From Arthrobacter_E sp041360795 (GTDB lineage Bacteria > Actinomycetota > Actinomycetes > Actinomycetales > Micrococcaceae), in contig NZ_JBFUPW010000001.1 in NCBI RefSeq assembly GCF_041360795.1, positions 930,001 through 994,000 on the forward strand: 64,000 nucleotides of DNA. Direction: 5' to 3'. Within the stretch, counting starts at the first letter, position 1; each line of letters begins with the position of its first letter. The notes beneath the pieces are model-generated. The model was given only the letters and a program-made list of their open reading frames with translations, was not told the origin of the DNA and did not search any database. Positions 1-8,802 of the stretch are shown piece after piece. The position numbers were made by a program, and so were the translations under genes.

Positions 1-690
1 CATGACGAAGCCGTCACGGTTCACGTCGTACGGGCGGGAAGCGTGCTGCGGGTCGTCGTTCCGGCGGGACAGGGCCTGCATGGACGCGAACGCCGCGATC
101 GGCATCGGGTGGATGGCGGCTTCCGCACCACCGCACATGACCACATCGGCCTTGCCGGAGCGGATCAGGTCCAGGCCCAGGTGCAGGGCCTCGGTGCCGG
201 AGGCGCAGGCGGAAACGGGGGTGTGGGCGCCGGCGCGGGCGCCGAGGTCCAGGCTCACGGCCGCGGCCACGCCGTTGGGCATGAGCATCGGCACGGTCAT
301 GGGCAGCACACGGCGGGGACCGCGCTCCTTGAGCGTGTCCCAGGCGTCCAGCAGAGTCCAGACGCCGCCGATGCCGGTGGCGAAGGCCACGCCGAGGCGG
401 TCCTTGTCCATGTCCTCGATGCCGGAGTCGGCCCAGGCCTCACGGGCCGCGACCACGCCGAACTGGGTGGACGGATCCATGCGCTTCATCTCGACGCGGC
501 TGAGCTTTTCAGACGCCGGTTCGGAGCAGCGGGCTGCGAAAGTGACGGGGAGCTCGTAGGTGCTGACCCACTCGTCCTCGAGGGTGCGCGCGCCGGAGAC
601 GCCCTTGAGGGCGTTCTTCCACAGAGTGGGGACGTCGCCACCGATGGGCGTGGTGGCACCGAGGCCGGTGATGACAACTTTGCGAGGCAT
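1..690 (-). CDS. fabF: Beta-ketoacyl-ACP synthase II (KAS II), N-terminal part, cut by the window edge
   Basis: Elongating condensing enzyme of type II fatty acid synthesis; joins malonyl-ACP to a growing acyl-ACP in the cytosol. The frame opens with ATG at 690 (MPRKVVITGLG) and stays open to base 1, giving 230 of roughly 410 expected residues. The nucleophile is visible as SACASGTEAL with Cys162, the position usual for FabF. The two catalytic histidines lie beyond the left edge. It is the last visible gene of the fabD-fabH-acpP-fabF row. A strong hairpin separates it from acpP, so it may be expressed below acpP. Identity is secure; only the partial extent limits the call. Confidence 0.95.
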   Translation of the reverse strand, partial: MPRKVVITGLGATTPIGGDVPTLWKNALKGVSGARTLEDEWVSTYELPVTFAARCSEPASEKLSRVEMKRMDPSTQFGVVAAREAWADSGIEDMDKDRLGVAFATGIGGVWTLLDAWDTLKERGPRRVLPMTVPMLMPNGVAAAVSLDLGARAGAHTPVSACASGTEALHLGLDLIRSGKADVVMCGGAEAAIHPMPIAAFASMQALSRRNDDPQHASRPYDVNRDGFVM

Positions 691-845
691 CGTCACTCTC
701 CAAGTGATCTAGGGTCTGCCCTGTAGGGCGTCAGGTTCAGGGGAGTGCCGTGGTGGACGCCTCCTGGGACGGCGTCCGGCACGGGCAGGGCGGGCAGTGG
801 TGTCCTCTCAAGGAGAGGCACGACGGCCGGCCGTGCCAGGGAGCG

Positions 846-875
846 CCATCCCGGGATGAGGTCATCCCGGGATGG
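846..875 (-). terminator. Perfect inverted repeat between acpP and fabF (terminator or attenuator)
   Basis: A 14-bp perfect stem (846-859 with 862-875, two-base loop) begins 21 bases past the acpP stop. No long T-run follows on the minus strand. It could trim the transcript after acpP so that ACP is made in excess over FabF, or stabilise the 3' end. Position and symmetry are seen; function is inferred. Confidence 0.6.
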
Positions 876-895
876 TCAGCTCCGGCAGCAGGCGA

Positions 896-1141
896 TCAGG
901 CCTGGGCGTTCGCGATGAAGTTCACGGCGTCGGCGACGGTCTTGAGGTTCTTGACCTCTTCGTCGGGGATGCGCACGCCGAACTTCTCCTCAGCGTTCAC
1001 CACGATGGTCATCATGGAGATGGAGTCGATGTCCAGGTCCTCGGTGAAGGACTTGTCCAGCTCGACAGCCTCGGGAGCCAGGCCGGTCTCCTCGTTGACG
1101 ATTTCAGCCAGGCCGGCCAGGATCTCTTCGTTGCTAGCCAT
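896..1141 (-). CDS. acpP: Acyl carrier protein
   Basis: Carries the growing acyl chain on a 4'-phosphopantetheine arm in type II fatty acid synthesis. The product is 81 residues, acidic and helical. The attachment site is Ser40 within EDLDIDSIS; the residue after the serine is Ile rather than the commoner Leu, which is frequent in actinobacterial ACPs. An AAAAGGAG-type ribosome site precedes the ATG at 1141. It sits between fabH (about 100 bases upstream) and fabF, with a hairpin just downstream. ACP is normally needed in large molar excess over the enzymes, and the hairpin may serve that. Confidence 0.96.
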   Translation of the reverse strand: MASNEEILAGLAEIVNEETGLAPEAVELDKSFTEDLDIDSISMMTIVVNAEEKFGVRIPDEEVKNLKTVADAVNFIANAQA

Positions 1142-1240
1142 GTCGGCTCCTTTTCTGTGTTGTTCCGGCAGCTGCCGGGGCTTGACGGCCAGCTTGTGCT
1201 GACCGGTGGTTGTGAAGTTGTGGTCGGGAAGTCGTGTGGC

Positions 1241-2290
1241 TCAGGGGAGCCGGACCACCTGTGCGCCGAACACCAGGCCGGCCCCGAAGCCGATCTGCAG
1301 TGCGAGGCCGCCACTGAGGTCCGGGTTCTCCTCGAGCAGGCGGTGCATGGCCAGGGGGATGGACGCCGCGGACGTGTTGCCCGAATCGGCGATGTCCCGC
1401 CCGACCTTGACGTGCTCGGGAAGCTTGAGCTGCTTCACCATCTCATCGATGATGCGCATGTTCGCCTGGTGCGGCACGAAGGCGCTCAGATCTTCGGCGG
1501 TGACGCCGGCCGCGTCGAGCGCGGACTGTGCCACCTTGGCCATCTCCCAGACCGCCCACCGGAAGACCGTGGGGCCGTCCTGGCGCATGGTCGGCCAGAT
1601 GTTCCGGGCGGCCTCGACGACGGCATCCTCGTCGCCCGCTGCGGCGAGGCTTTCCAGACCGCGGACGTCGTTGAGCGAGTGTGTCATGCCGATGGCGCCC
1701 CACTTGCTGCCGTCGGACCCCCAGATGGACGGGCTGATGCCCGGCTCATCCGACGGGCCGATGACGACGGCGCCGGCTCCGTCGCCGAGCAGGAAGGAGA
1801 TGGTGCGTTCGTGGTTGTCGATGAGGTCGGAAAGCTTCTCCGCGCCCACCACCAGAACGTACTCGGCGGCGCCGGACCGGACCAGGGCGTCCGCCTGGGC
1901 CACGCCGTAGCAGTACCCCGCGCAGGCGGCGGAGACGTCGTAAGCGGGGGCCGGGGTCGCGCCGAGGCGCTCAGTCAGTGCCGTGGCGGCGGACGGAGTG
2001 GCGAAGGGGTGCGAGACCGTGGAGACGATGACCGCCCCGAGACACGACGCCTCGATGCCCGCCTTGGCGAGGGCGTCGCGCGCGGCGCCCTCAGCCATGT
2101 CGATGACGCTCACGTCCTGAGAGGCGCGGCGCCGGGTCACGATGCCCGTGCGCTGCCGGATCCACTCGTCGGAGGAATCGATCCACTGGCAGACGTCGTC
2201 ATTGGTCACCACGACGTCAGGGCGGAAGGCCCCCACACCGTGGATGCGGGTTCCTGCCCTGACGTCGTTCTGCCGGAGGACGGGGGTCAT
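1241..2290 (-). CDS. fabH: Beta-ketoacyl-ACP synthase III
   Basis: Starts fatty acid chains by condensing an acyl-CoA primer with malonyl-ACP; in actinobacteria usually branched primers, giving iso and anteiso fatty acids. 349 residues, slightly longer than the roughly 317-335 of most FabH because of a short N-terminal extension. The triad is visible: Cys123 in AACAGYCYG, His274 in FVPHQANMR and Asn304 in DSGNTSAAS. The ATG at 2290 overlaps the end of fabD by four bases (ATGA), so the two are translationally coupled. Primer preference is known for the family and cannot be read here. Confidence 0.96.
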   Translation of the reverse strand: MTPVLRQNDVRAGTRIHGVGAFRPDVVVTNDDVCQWIDSSDEWIRQRTGIVTRRRASQDVSVIDMAEGAARDALAKAGIEASCLGAVIVSTVSHPFATPSAATALTERLGATPAPAYDVSAACAGYCYGVAQADALVRSGAAEYVLVVGAEKLSDLIDNHERTISFLLGDGAGAVVIGPSDEPGISPSIWGSDGSKWGAIGMTHSLNDVRGLESLAAAGDEDAVVEAARNIWPTMRQDGPTVFRWAVWEMAKVAQSALDAAGVTAEDLSAFVPHQANMRIIDEMVKQLKLPEHVKVGRDIADSGNTSAASIPLAMHRLLEENPDLSGGLALQIGFGAGLVFGAQVVRLP

Positions 2291-3270
2291 GCCTGTGCGC
2301 CCTCGCCGTTCCCCGCCGCATGGTGACCGGAGCCGCCGGGAGCGGCATCCTGCTCGACCTCGGCGAAGAGGGCCAGCGCGGCGTCGAGGTCGGCCGGAGT
2401 CTTGACGGCCACCGTCTTGATGCCCGGCATGCCGCGCTTCGCCAGACCCGCGAGGGTGCCGGCGGGGGAGAGCTCGATGACGCCCTTCACGCCCTGTGCC
2501 AGCAGGGTCTCCATGCAGAGATCCCAGCGGACCGGGCGGGAGACCTGGGCGACCAGGCTGGCGACGCCGGCCTTGCCGTTGGCGACGAGCTGGCCGTCGT
2601 AGTTGGAGAGCAGCGGCACCTGGGGCTCGTGGATGTCCAGCTCGTGCTGCAGCACGTCCAGCGCTGCGACGGCGGGGGCCATGTGCGTGGTGTGGAACGC
2701 GCCCGCGACCTTCAGCGGGATCACGCGGGCCTTGGCCGGCGGGTTGGCGGCGAGGGCTTCGAGCTGCTCGAAGGTGCCCGCGGCCACTACCTGGCCGGCG
2801 CCGTTGACGTTCGCGGGGGCGGCGCCGGACGCTTCGATCGCGGCGAGAACCTCGGTGGGATCACCGCCGACGACGGCGCTCATGCCGGTCGGCGTGACGG
2901 CTGCGGCCTCTGCCATGCCGTTCGCGCGCTCCCGCACGAAGCGCATGGCGTCGGCTTCGCTGAGGACGCCTGCGAGAGCGGTCGCGGTGATCTCTCCCAC
3001 CGAGTGACCGGCGAGCGTGACGGGAAGGGTCGAGAGCTCGACGTCGAAGAGGGCCTTCGCGGAGACCAGACCGGCGGCCACGATGAGCGGCTGCGCGACG
3101 GCGGTGTCCTTGATGGTCTCCTCATCGGAGGTGGTTCCATGGGTGGCCAGGTCCAGCTGAGCCACTTCGCTCAGGGCGGCCAGATGCTCGGCGACGCCGG
3201 GGACCTCCAGCCAGGGGGCGAGGAAACCGGGGGTCTGGGAGCCCTGTCCGGGGCAGACGATTGCTAGCAC
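2287..3270 (-). CDS. fabD: Malonyl-CoA:ACP transacylase
   Basis: Transfers malonyl from CoA to ACP, supplying the extender for FabH and FabF. 327 residues. The N-terminal PGQGSQTPGF signature, nucleophile Ser90 in GHSVGE and catalytic His193 in GAFHTTHM are all present. The start is GTG at 3270, with GGAAAG about nine bases upstream. It is the first gene of the fab row; an inverted repeat at 3338-3354 lies between it and the FasR-like regulator gene upstream. The end overlaps fabH by four bases. Confidence 0.96.
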   Translation of the reverse strand: MLAIVCPGQGSQTPGFLAPWLEVPGVAEHLAALSEVAQLDLATHGTTSDEETIKDTAVAQPLIVAAGLVSAKALFDVELSTLPVTLAGHSVGEITATALAGVLSEADAMRFVRERANGMAEAAAVTPTGMSAVVGGDPTEVLAAIEASGAAPANVNGAGQVVAAGTFEQLEALAANPPAKARVIPLKVAGAFHTTHMAPAVAALDVLQHELDIHEPQVPLLSNYDGQLVANGKAGVASLVAQVSRPVRWDLCMETLLAQGVKGVIELSPAGTLAGLAKRGMPGIKTVAVKTPADLDAALALFAEVEQDAAPGGSGHHAAGNGEGAQA

Positions 3271-3337
3271 TTAATCAGCTTTCCAAATCGAGGGGGCATT
3301 GCCGCCTGTTTGCTTGAACGAAGCTCAGGGGGCCTGT

Positions 3338-3354
3338 TTGTAGGAAGTCTACAA
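3338..3354. promoter_or_regulatory. Candidate FasR operator upstream of fabD
   Basis: TTGTAG-N5-CTACAA, a perfect 6-bp inverted repeat, lies 68 bases upstream of the fabD start. A near-identical site occurs upstream of the regulator gene at 4617-4633; 14 of 17 positions agree, including the GAAG in the spacer. Sequence is seen; the link to the PucR-type regulator is inferred. Confidence 0.55.
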
Positions 3355-3361
3355 GAATGGG

Positions 3362-4591
3362 TCAATGTGGGCGCGTTGCATGGCGGTCGTGCGCGGGTCG
3401 CTGCGGTGGAGCGAGCCGGCCGACCGCCAGGGCGGTCTGCAGCACGTACGCCTCCCGTGGGATCAGCGGGTCCCAGCCGGTCACGTCACAGACCCTCTTG
3501 AGCCGGTACCGCACGGTGTTGGCGTGGACGAAGAGCTCGCGGGCCGTCGCCTCGAGGGAGTGCCCGAGCTCCAGGTAGCTGCTCAGAGTGTCCACCAGGC
3601 CGTTCGAAGCCGCCAGGAGAGGCCGGTAGATCCCCGCGACGAGCTGTCTGCGGGCGGTCTCATCGCCGGAGATGACACGTTCCGGCAGAAGGTCGCCCGC
3701 GGCGACAGGGCGGGGAGCCGCAGGCCAGGCGCGGGCAGCGGTCAGCCCGGCGAAGGCCGCCTGCGCGGACAGGCTGGCATCGGTGAGGGACGCGGCTTCG
3801 GGGCCGTGCACCACGGGACCGGGAGCGAACAGCTCGCTCAGTCTGGCGAGGGAGGTCTCACGGTCATGCAGGCCGCCGAGCACGAGGATGAGCCGGTCGC
3901 CCTGGATGCCCACGAGCGCGTCGTCGGCGTACCGTCCGGCCGTGCGCCGCAGTTCGCTGACGTAGCTGGCGCTCGGTTCGAGGGGTGTCTTGCCGACGAC
4001 CACCGTGAAGCGCTCCTGGGCCTTCCAGCCGAGGGCCGCGATCCGGGACCGGAGGGCGTCCGTGTTCTCGCCGCGCAGGATCGCGTCCACGATGAGCGCT
4101 TCGAGGCGGGTGTCCCATGAACCGCGGGATTCGGCGGCACGGGCGTAGACATCGGCCGCGGCGAAGGCCACCTCCCGGGAGTACCGGAGCACCGCCTCGC
4201 GGAGTTCGGGCTGAGCCTTCTCCGGTGCGAGCACGGGGACCTGTTCCTCGACCACCTCGACCACGATCCGGATGAGCTGGAGCGCCTTCTGCAGGCTGAT
4301 GGCGCGGGTCATCTCGCTCGGCGCCGTGCCGAAGACGTCGGACAAGATCCAGGCGGGGGAGCTGGGCCGTTCGTACCAGGTGACGAACGCCGCGATGCCG
4401 TTCTGCGCCACTAGGCCGAGCGTGGACCGCTCATCGGCGCTGAGCCGGGCGTACCAGGGGAGCGAGGCTTCGAGCTGCCGCGTGGTCCGGGTCGAGAGCT
4501 GCCCGACGTTGGCGCGCAGCTTCTTCAGGGTCTCCGCCTTGTCCGCGGAGGCGGCCGGGGTGGGCGAGGGCTTTCCTTCGGACTGCGTCAT
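3362..4591 (-). CDS. fasR: PucR-family transcriptional regulator, FasR-like (fatty acid synthesis)
   Basis: 409 residues. The C-terminal 60 or so residues carry the PucR-type helix-turn-helix (SLEATARELFVHANTVRYRL), with the GGDEF-like CdaR fold expected before it. A gene of this family directly upstream of fabD is a recognised arrangement; in Streptomyces coelicolor the equivalent protein FasR activates the fabDHPF operon. Here it precedes fabD by 91 bases on the same strand. Matching inverted repeats precede fabD and this gene, suggesting autoregulation and control of the fab row. Start ATG at 4591 (MTQSEGK). The symbol rests on position and family rather than on tested function. Confidence 0.85.
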   Translation of the reverse strand: MTQSEGKPSPTPAASADKAETLKKLRANVGQLSTRTTRQLEASLPWYARLSADERSTLGLVAQNGIAAFVTWYERPSSPAWILSDVFGTAPSEMTRAISLQKALQLIRIVVEVVEEQVPVLAPEKAQPELREAVLRYSREVAFAAADVYARAAESRGSWDTRLEALIVDAILRGENTDALRSRIAALGWKAQERFTVVVGKTPLEPSASYVSELRRTAGRYADDALVGIQGDRLILVLGGLHDRETSLARLSELFAPGPVVHGPEAASLTDASLSAQAAFAGLTAARAWPAAPRPVAAGDLLPERVISGDETARRQLVAGIYRPLLAASNGLVDTLSSYLELGHSLEATARELFVHANTVRYRLKRVCDVTGWDPLIPREAYVLQTALAVGRLAPPQRPAHDRHATRPH

Positions 4592-4616
4592 GCTAAGAAG
4601 CTTAGTGCCAGGTGCT

Positions 4617-4633
4617 TTGTGTGAAGGCTACAA
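4617..4633. promoter_or_regulatory. Candidate FasR operator upstream of its own gene
   Basis: TTGTGT-GAAGG-CTACAA, 26 bases upstream of the regulator start, resembles the fabD site in both arms and spacer. One half-site is degraded relative to 3338-3354. An autoregulatory site is inferred. Confidence 0.45.
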
Positions 4634-4741
4634 CTGGGCCGCGGCCCACCTGGGGTGATGACCGCGGTGAGGATCGCGGTGACGACGACGGCGTGCCCCG
4701 CCCGCCGTCGTCGCGCGCGGCTGACGCTGTGCGCAGGGACG

Positions 4742-4778
4742 GCTGAGGCCCGCATCCGGTGCGGATGCGGGCCTCAGC
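4742..4778 (-). terminator. Strong intrinsic terminator hairpin after aceE
   Basis: A 17-bp perfect stem (742-758 with 762-778 of this kilobase) with a three-base loop, 26 bases past the aceE stop. No clear T-run, as is common in high-GC actinobacteria. It also separates aceE from the fasR promoter. Confidence 0.75.
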
Positions 4779-4803
4779 GTTCAGTCACGTCGGGGGACGG
4801 AGA

Positions 4804-7542
4804 TCAGGCGTCGCCGCCCGCGCCGCCCGTGGTTCCGGCGTTCACGTTGTTCAGGTCGTACTTCTCGATCGCCTGGCGCGGCGCGGTCGCGTCGACCTTG
4901 CCCTCGGCGGCCAGCTGCTGGAGAACGGCGACCACGATCGAGTGGGTGTCGTTCTTGAAGAAGCGGCGGGCTGCCTGGCGGGTGTCGGAGAAGCCGAAGC
5001 CGTCCGCGCCCAGGGCGGTGAAGCGGTTGGGGAGGTACTGGCGGATCTGGTCCGGCACGGCACGCATGTAGTCCGAGACGGCGACCACCGGGTGGGGGTT
5101 GTCCGCCATCTTCTGCGTGATGTACGGAGTCTGAAGGTCCTCCGGGTTGAGCAGGTTGTGCTCGTCCACGGCCACACCGTCGCGGCGCAGCTCGTTGAAG
5201 GACGTGACGCTCCAGACGTCGGCCGCGACGCCCCAGTCGTCGGCGAGGACCTGCTGGGCATCCAGGGCCCACGGCACGGAGACACCGGCGGCGAACACGT
5301 TGGCGCGAGGGCCGTCGACGCTCGGGGAGCTGATGTGGTGGATGCCACGGGTGATGCCCTCGACGTCCACGTTCTCCGGCTGCGCCGGCTGGTGGATCGG
5401 CTCGTTGTACACCGTGAGGTAGTACATGATGTTCCGGTCGTCGGAGTCCGGGCCGTACATGCGTTCGAGGCCGTCCCGCATGATGTGGGCGATCTCGTAG
5501 CCGAAGGCCGGGTCGTAGCTGCGGATGGCCGGGTTGGTGCCGGCCAGGATCGGCGAGTGGCCGTCCGCGTGCTGAAGGCCTTCACCCGTCAAGGTGGTGC
5601 GGCCGGCGGTGGCGCCAATGATGAAGCCACGGGTCATCTGGTCCGCGGCGGCCCAGAAGGAGTCGCCGGTGCGCTGGAAACCGAACATCGAGTAGAACAC
5701 GTAGATCGGGATGAGCGGGACCCCGTGGGTCGCGTAGGACGTGCCGGCGGCGGTGAACGCGGCGACGGCGCCGGCCTCGTTGATGCCCGGGTGGATCAGC
5801 TGACCGGTCGCGGCTTCCTTGTACGCCAGGACGAGCTCGCGGTCCACGGACAGGTAGTTCTGGCCGTTCGGGTTGTAGATCTTGGCGGTCGGGAAGAACG
5901 CGTCCATGCCGAAGGTGCGGGACTCGTCCGGCACGATCAGGGCGACGTGCTTGCCGAAGTCCTTGTCGCGGAGGAGGTCCTTCAGGAGACGGACGAAGGC
6001 CATCGTGGTGGCGGCCTTCTGCTTGCCCGAACCCTTGTAGGCGACCTCGTAGGCCTTGTCACCCGGCAGCACGAGTTCGTCGTGCTTGGCACGGCGCTCG
6101 GGAACCGAACCGCCGAGGGCCGCGCGGCGCTCCATCATGTACTTGATCTCCGGTGCGTCGGTGCCCGGGTGGTAGTACGGCGGGTTGTAGAGGTCCTTCT
6201 CGAGCTCTTCATCCGTGACCGGGATGCGGAGGTGATCGCGGAAGGCCTTCAGGTCCTCCATGGTCAGCTTCTTCATCTGGTGGGTCGCGTTGCGGCCTTC
6301 GAAGTGGGTGCCGAGGCCGTAGCCCTTGACCGTGTGAGCCAGGATGACCGTGGGCTTGCCCTTGAACTCCATCGCTGCCTTGTAGGCCGCGTAGACCTTG
6401 CGGTAGTCGTGGCCGCCGCGCTTGAGGTTCCAGATCTGGTCGTCGGTGAGGTCCGCGACGAGTTCCTTGGTCTGCGGGGTGCGGCCGAAGAAGTGCTCAC
6501 GCACGAAGGCGCCGTTCTCGGCCTTGTAGGTCTGGTAGTCGCCGTCGACCGTGGTGTTCATGATGTCGACGAGCGAGCCGTCCTGGTCCTTGGCGAGCAG
6601 GTCGTCCCACTCGCGGCCCCAGACGACCTTGATGACGTTCCAGCCGGCGCCGCGGAAGAAGGCCTCGAGTTCCTGCATGATTTTGCCGTTGCCGCGGACG
6701 GGTCCGTCGAGGCGCTGGAGGTTGCAGTTGATCACGAAGGTCAGGTTGTCCAGGCCTTCGTTGGCCGCGAGCTGCAGCAGGCCGCGGCTCTCCGGCTCGT
6801 CCATCTCGCCGTCACCCAGGAAGGCCCAGACGTGCTGGTCGCTCGTGTCCTTGAGGCCGCGGTTGTGCAGGTAGCGGTTGGATTGTGCCTGGTAGATGGC
6901 GTTCATGGGGCCGATGCCCATGGACACGGTCGGGAACTCCCAGAACTCCGGCATGAGGCGCGGGTGCGGGTAGGAGGACAGGCCGTGCGGAGCCTTGGAC
7001 TTCTCCTGGCGGAAGGCGTTGAGGTCTTCCTCGCTCAGGCGGCCTTCCATGAAGGCGCGGGCGTACATGCCGGGGGAGGCGTGGCCCTGGAAGAAGACCT
7101 GGTCGCCGCCACCGGGGTGATCCTTGCCACGGAAGAAGTGGTTGAAGCCGACTTCGTAGAGGGTCGCGGCACCTGCGTAGGTGGAGATGTGGCCGCCGAC
7201 GCCGATCCGCGGGTCCTGTGCGCGGTGCACCATGATCGCGGCGTTCCACCGCATGTAGGCGCGGTAGCGGCGCTCGAGCTCCTCGTTGCCCGGGAAGGCA
7301 GGCTCCTGGTCCACCGGGATGGTGTTCACGTAGTCGGTGGTGGTGACCATGGGGACGCCCACGGACTGTGCGCCGGCACGCTGGAGCAGGGAACGCATGA
7401 TGAAGCGTGCGCGCTCCGTGCCTTGCTCCTTGACCAACGCGTCGAATGATTCAACCCATTCGCTGGTCTCCTCGGGATCCACATCGGGGACACCGGCGGT
7501 CAGACCGCTCAGGATCGAAGGGGTGATTTCTTCAGCAGCCAC
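4804..7542 (-). CDS. aceE: Pyruvate dehydrogenase E1 component, homodimeric AceE type
   Basis: Thiamine-diphosphate-dependent decarboxylation of pyruvate and transfer of the acetyl group to the E2 lipoyl domain. 912 residues, the normal length for the single-chain actinobacterial and gammaproteobacterial form. The ThDP motif is seen at about residues 243-275 (GDGEMDEPE ... NCN), with the conserved HISTYAG region near 118. The frame extends to an ATG at 7605, but GTG at 7542 is preferred: it has AGAGAGG six bases upstream and the product then begins VAAEEITPSIL as in relatives. It stands alone, divergent from the DUF3052 gene, with a terminator downstream. Confidence 0.95.
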   Translation of the reverse strand: MAAEEITPSILSGLTAGVPDVDPEETSEWVESFDALVKEQGTERARFIMRSLLQRAGAQSVGVPMVTTTDYVNTIPVDQEPAFPGNEELERRYRAYMRWNAAIMVHRAQDPRIGVGGHISTYAGAATLYEVGFNHFFRGKDHPGGGDQVFFQGHASPGMYARAFMEGRLSEEDLNAFRQEKSKAPHGLSSYPHPRLMPEFWEFPTVSMGIGPMNAIYQAQSNRYLHNRGLKDTSDQHVWAFLGDGEMDEPESRGLLQLAANEGLDNLTFVINCNLQRLDGPVRGNGKIMQELEAFFRGAGWNVIKVVWGREWDDLLAKDQDGSLVDIMNTTVDGDYQTYKAENGAFVREHFFGRTPQTKELVADLTDDQIWNLKRGGHDYRKVYAAYKAAMEFKGKPTVILAHTVKGYGLGTHFEGRNATHQMKKLTMEDLKAFRDHLRIPVTDEELEKDLYNPPYYHPGTDAPEIKYMMERRAALGGSVPERRAKHDELVLPGDKAYEVAYKGSGKQKAATTMAFVRLLKDLLRDKDFGKHVALIVPDESRTFGMDAFFPTAKIYNPNGQNYLSVDRELVLAYKEAATGQLIHPGINEAGAVAAFTAAGTSYATHGVPLIPIYVFYSMFGFQRTGDSFWAAADQMTRGFIIGATAGRTTLTGEGLQHADGHSPILAGTNPAIRSYDPAFGYEIAHIMRDGLERMYGPDSDDRNIMYYLTVYNEPIHQPAQPENVDVEGITRGIHHISSPSVDGPRANVFAAGVSVPWALDAQQVLADDWGVAADVWSVTSFNELRRDGVAVDEHNLLNPEDLQTPYITQKMADNPHPVVAVSDYMRAVPDQIRQYLPNRFTALGADGFGFSDTRQAARRFFKNDTHSIVVAVLQQLAAEGKVDATAPRQAIEKYDLNNVNAGTTGGAGGDA

Positions 7543-7888
7543 GTCAAACCTCTCTTTGATGCAACTGCGGCGCCTCGCTGATCCAGGGGCTACCGCGCGC
7601 GGCAAATCGCTTCCGGGCGCCGGTCAGGTGATTCCGGCACTCTCAACTGGTCACTCGTCCTGCACGGCCGGGGTTCCGGACATGACTCACTCGTGTTCAT
7701 GGATCACTCTAGCCCTCACATCGAGGCCTTCGCATTTGGGGACCCGTGCATTGCGCGCGGCCCGCGGGTCTCGGAAGGACGACTGACGACAATTCGGTGT
7801 CAACCGCTGCGAAAGCGCCTCTCATGCATCACAATGGGAAGTGACGCGGGCCGGAATGGAGTTACCGGCCTACTACGAGGAGGAACGA
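7543..7888. other. Divergent intergenic region between aceE and the DUF3052 gene
   Basis: 346 bases holding the promoters of two divergent genes. No convincing operator palindrome, riboswitch or small gene was found. Short frames here are in poor codon context. Confidence 0.5.
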
Positions 7889-8308
7889 GTGAGCGAGGCC
7901 GACGCCGTCGCGGACGTCACCACTGCCAGCCGTCTGGGTTTCAAAGACGGCGACCTGATCCAGGAGTTCGGATACGACGAGGATGTCGACTTCGACTTCC
8001 GCGCGGACATCGAGGACATCACCGGTTCGGAGCTGCTGGACGAGGAAGAACAGGAAGTAGTCGACGCCGTCATCCTGTGGTGGCGCAACGAGGATGGCGA
8101 CCTGGTAGACGCCCTCGTGGACGTGCTTCCCGCACTGGAAGGCGACGGTGTGGTCTGGATCCTGACCCCCAAGTCCGGCCGGGACGGGTACGTTCCTCCC
8201 GCGGATATCCAGCAGGCCGCCCCCACCGCAGGTCTGCACAGCACATCGACTTTGTCCGCTGCGAAGGACTGGTCCGGGACCCGACTGGTGTTCCGGAAGA
8301 AGAAGTGA
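7889..8308 (+). CDS. DUF3052 family protein, actinobacterial conserved hypothetical
   Basis: 139 residues, acidic N-terminal half (EFGYDEDVDFDFRADIED), then a domain ending in WSGTRLVFRK. DUF3052 proteins are common in actinobacteria and often stand beside peroxiredoxin genes; no biochemical role is assigned with confidence. The frame runs to an ATG at 7841, but GTG at 7889 has GAGGAGG five bases upstream and removes an untypical N-terminal stretch. The stop overlaps the ahpE start (TGATG), so this, ahpE and the sirtuin form one coupled operon, pointing to redox or NAD-linked stress. Confidence 0.85.
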   Translation: MSEADAVADVTTASRLGFKDGDLIQEFGYDEDVDFDFRADIEDITGSELLDEEEQEVVDAVILWWRNEDGDLVDALVDVLPALEGDGVVWILTPKSGRDGYVPPADIQQAAPTAGLHSTSTLSAAKDWSGTRLVFRKKK

Positions 8309-8802
8309 TGTCTCAACAAGTGGCGAACCCTCTGGGGCTGGTTTCCCCGGCCGTGGGGGAGGAGGCACCCGACTTCACCCTGGTGAACCAGTTCGGTGAA
8401 GAGGTGACGCTCAGTGCGCTGCGCGGCCGCCCCGCCGTCGTCGTGTTCTTCCCGTTCGCGTTCTCCGGCATCTGCACGGGTGAGCTGTGTGAGATCCGGG
8501 ACAACATCTCCCTGTTCGCCGGGCTCGACGCCCGCGTGCTGGCCGTGTCCGTGGACAGCAAGTTCGCGCTGCGGGCCTGGGCCGATCAGCAGGGTTACGA
8601 CTTCGATCTCCTGGCCGACTTCTGGCCGCATGGCGCAGCCGCCCGGGCGTACGGGGTGTTCGACGAGGAATCCGGCATGGCCGTGCGCGGCACGTTCATC
8701 CTGGACGCCGACGGAGTGGTCCGCTACGGCGTGGTCAACCCGCGCGGCCAGGCACGCGATTTCGAGGCGTACCGGCAGGCCCTCGCGGAACTCGCGGAAT
8801 GA
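8308..8802 (+). CDS. ahpE: Peroxiredoxin, AhpE-like one-Cys type
   Basis: Reduces hydroperoxides and peroxynitrite in the cytosol. 164 residues of thioredoxin-like fold. The peroxidatic cysteine is in FPFAFSGICTGEL, matching the PLAFTGIC motif of mycobacterial AhpE. A second cysteine is present in GELCEIRD; whether it resolves the sulfenate is unknown. LLADFWPHGAAARAYGVF is also AhpE-like. Start ATG at 8308 shares a base with the upstream stop, and the end overlaps the sirtuin gene by four bases. The symbol is by resemblance. Confidence 0.88.
   Translation: MSQQVANPLGLVSPAVGEEAPDFTLVNQFGEEVTLSALRGRPAVVVFFPFAFSGICTGELCEIRDNISLFAGLDARVLAVSVDSKFALRAWADQQGYDFDLLADFWPHGAAARAYGVFDEESGMAVRGTFILDADGVVRYGVVNPRGQARDFEAYRQALAELAE

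Noticed and set aside
4759..7449. Long plus-strand open frame (896 codons) opposite aceE
   Set aside because: Mirror frame of a high-GC gene; composition is Val/Arg/His-rich with no motif, and aceE on the other strand has full catalytic motifs.
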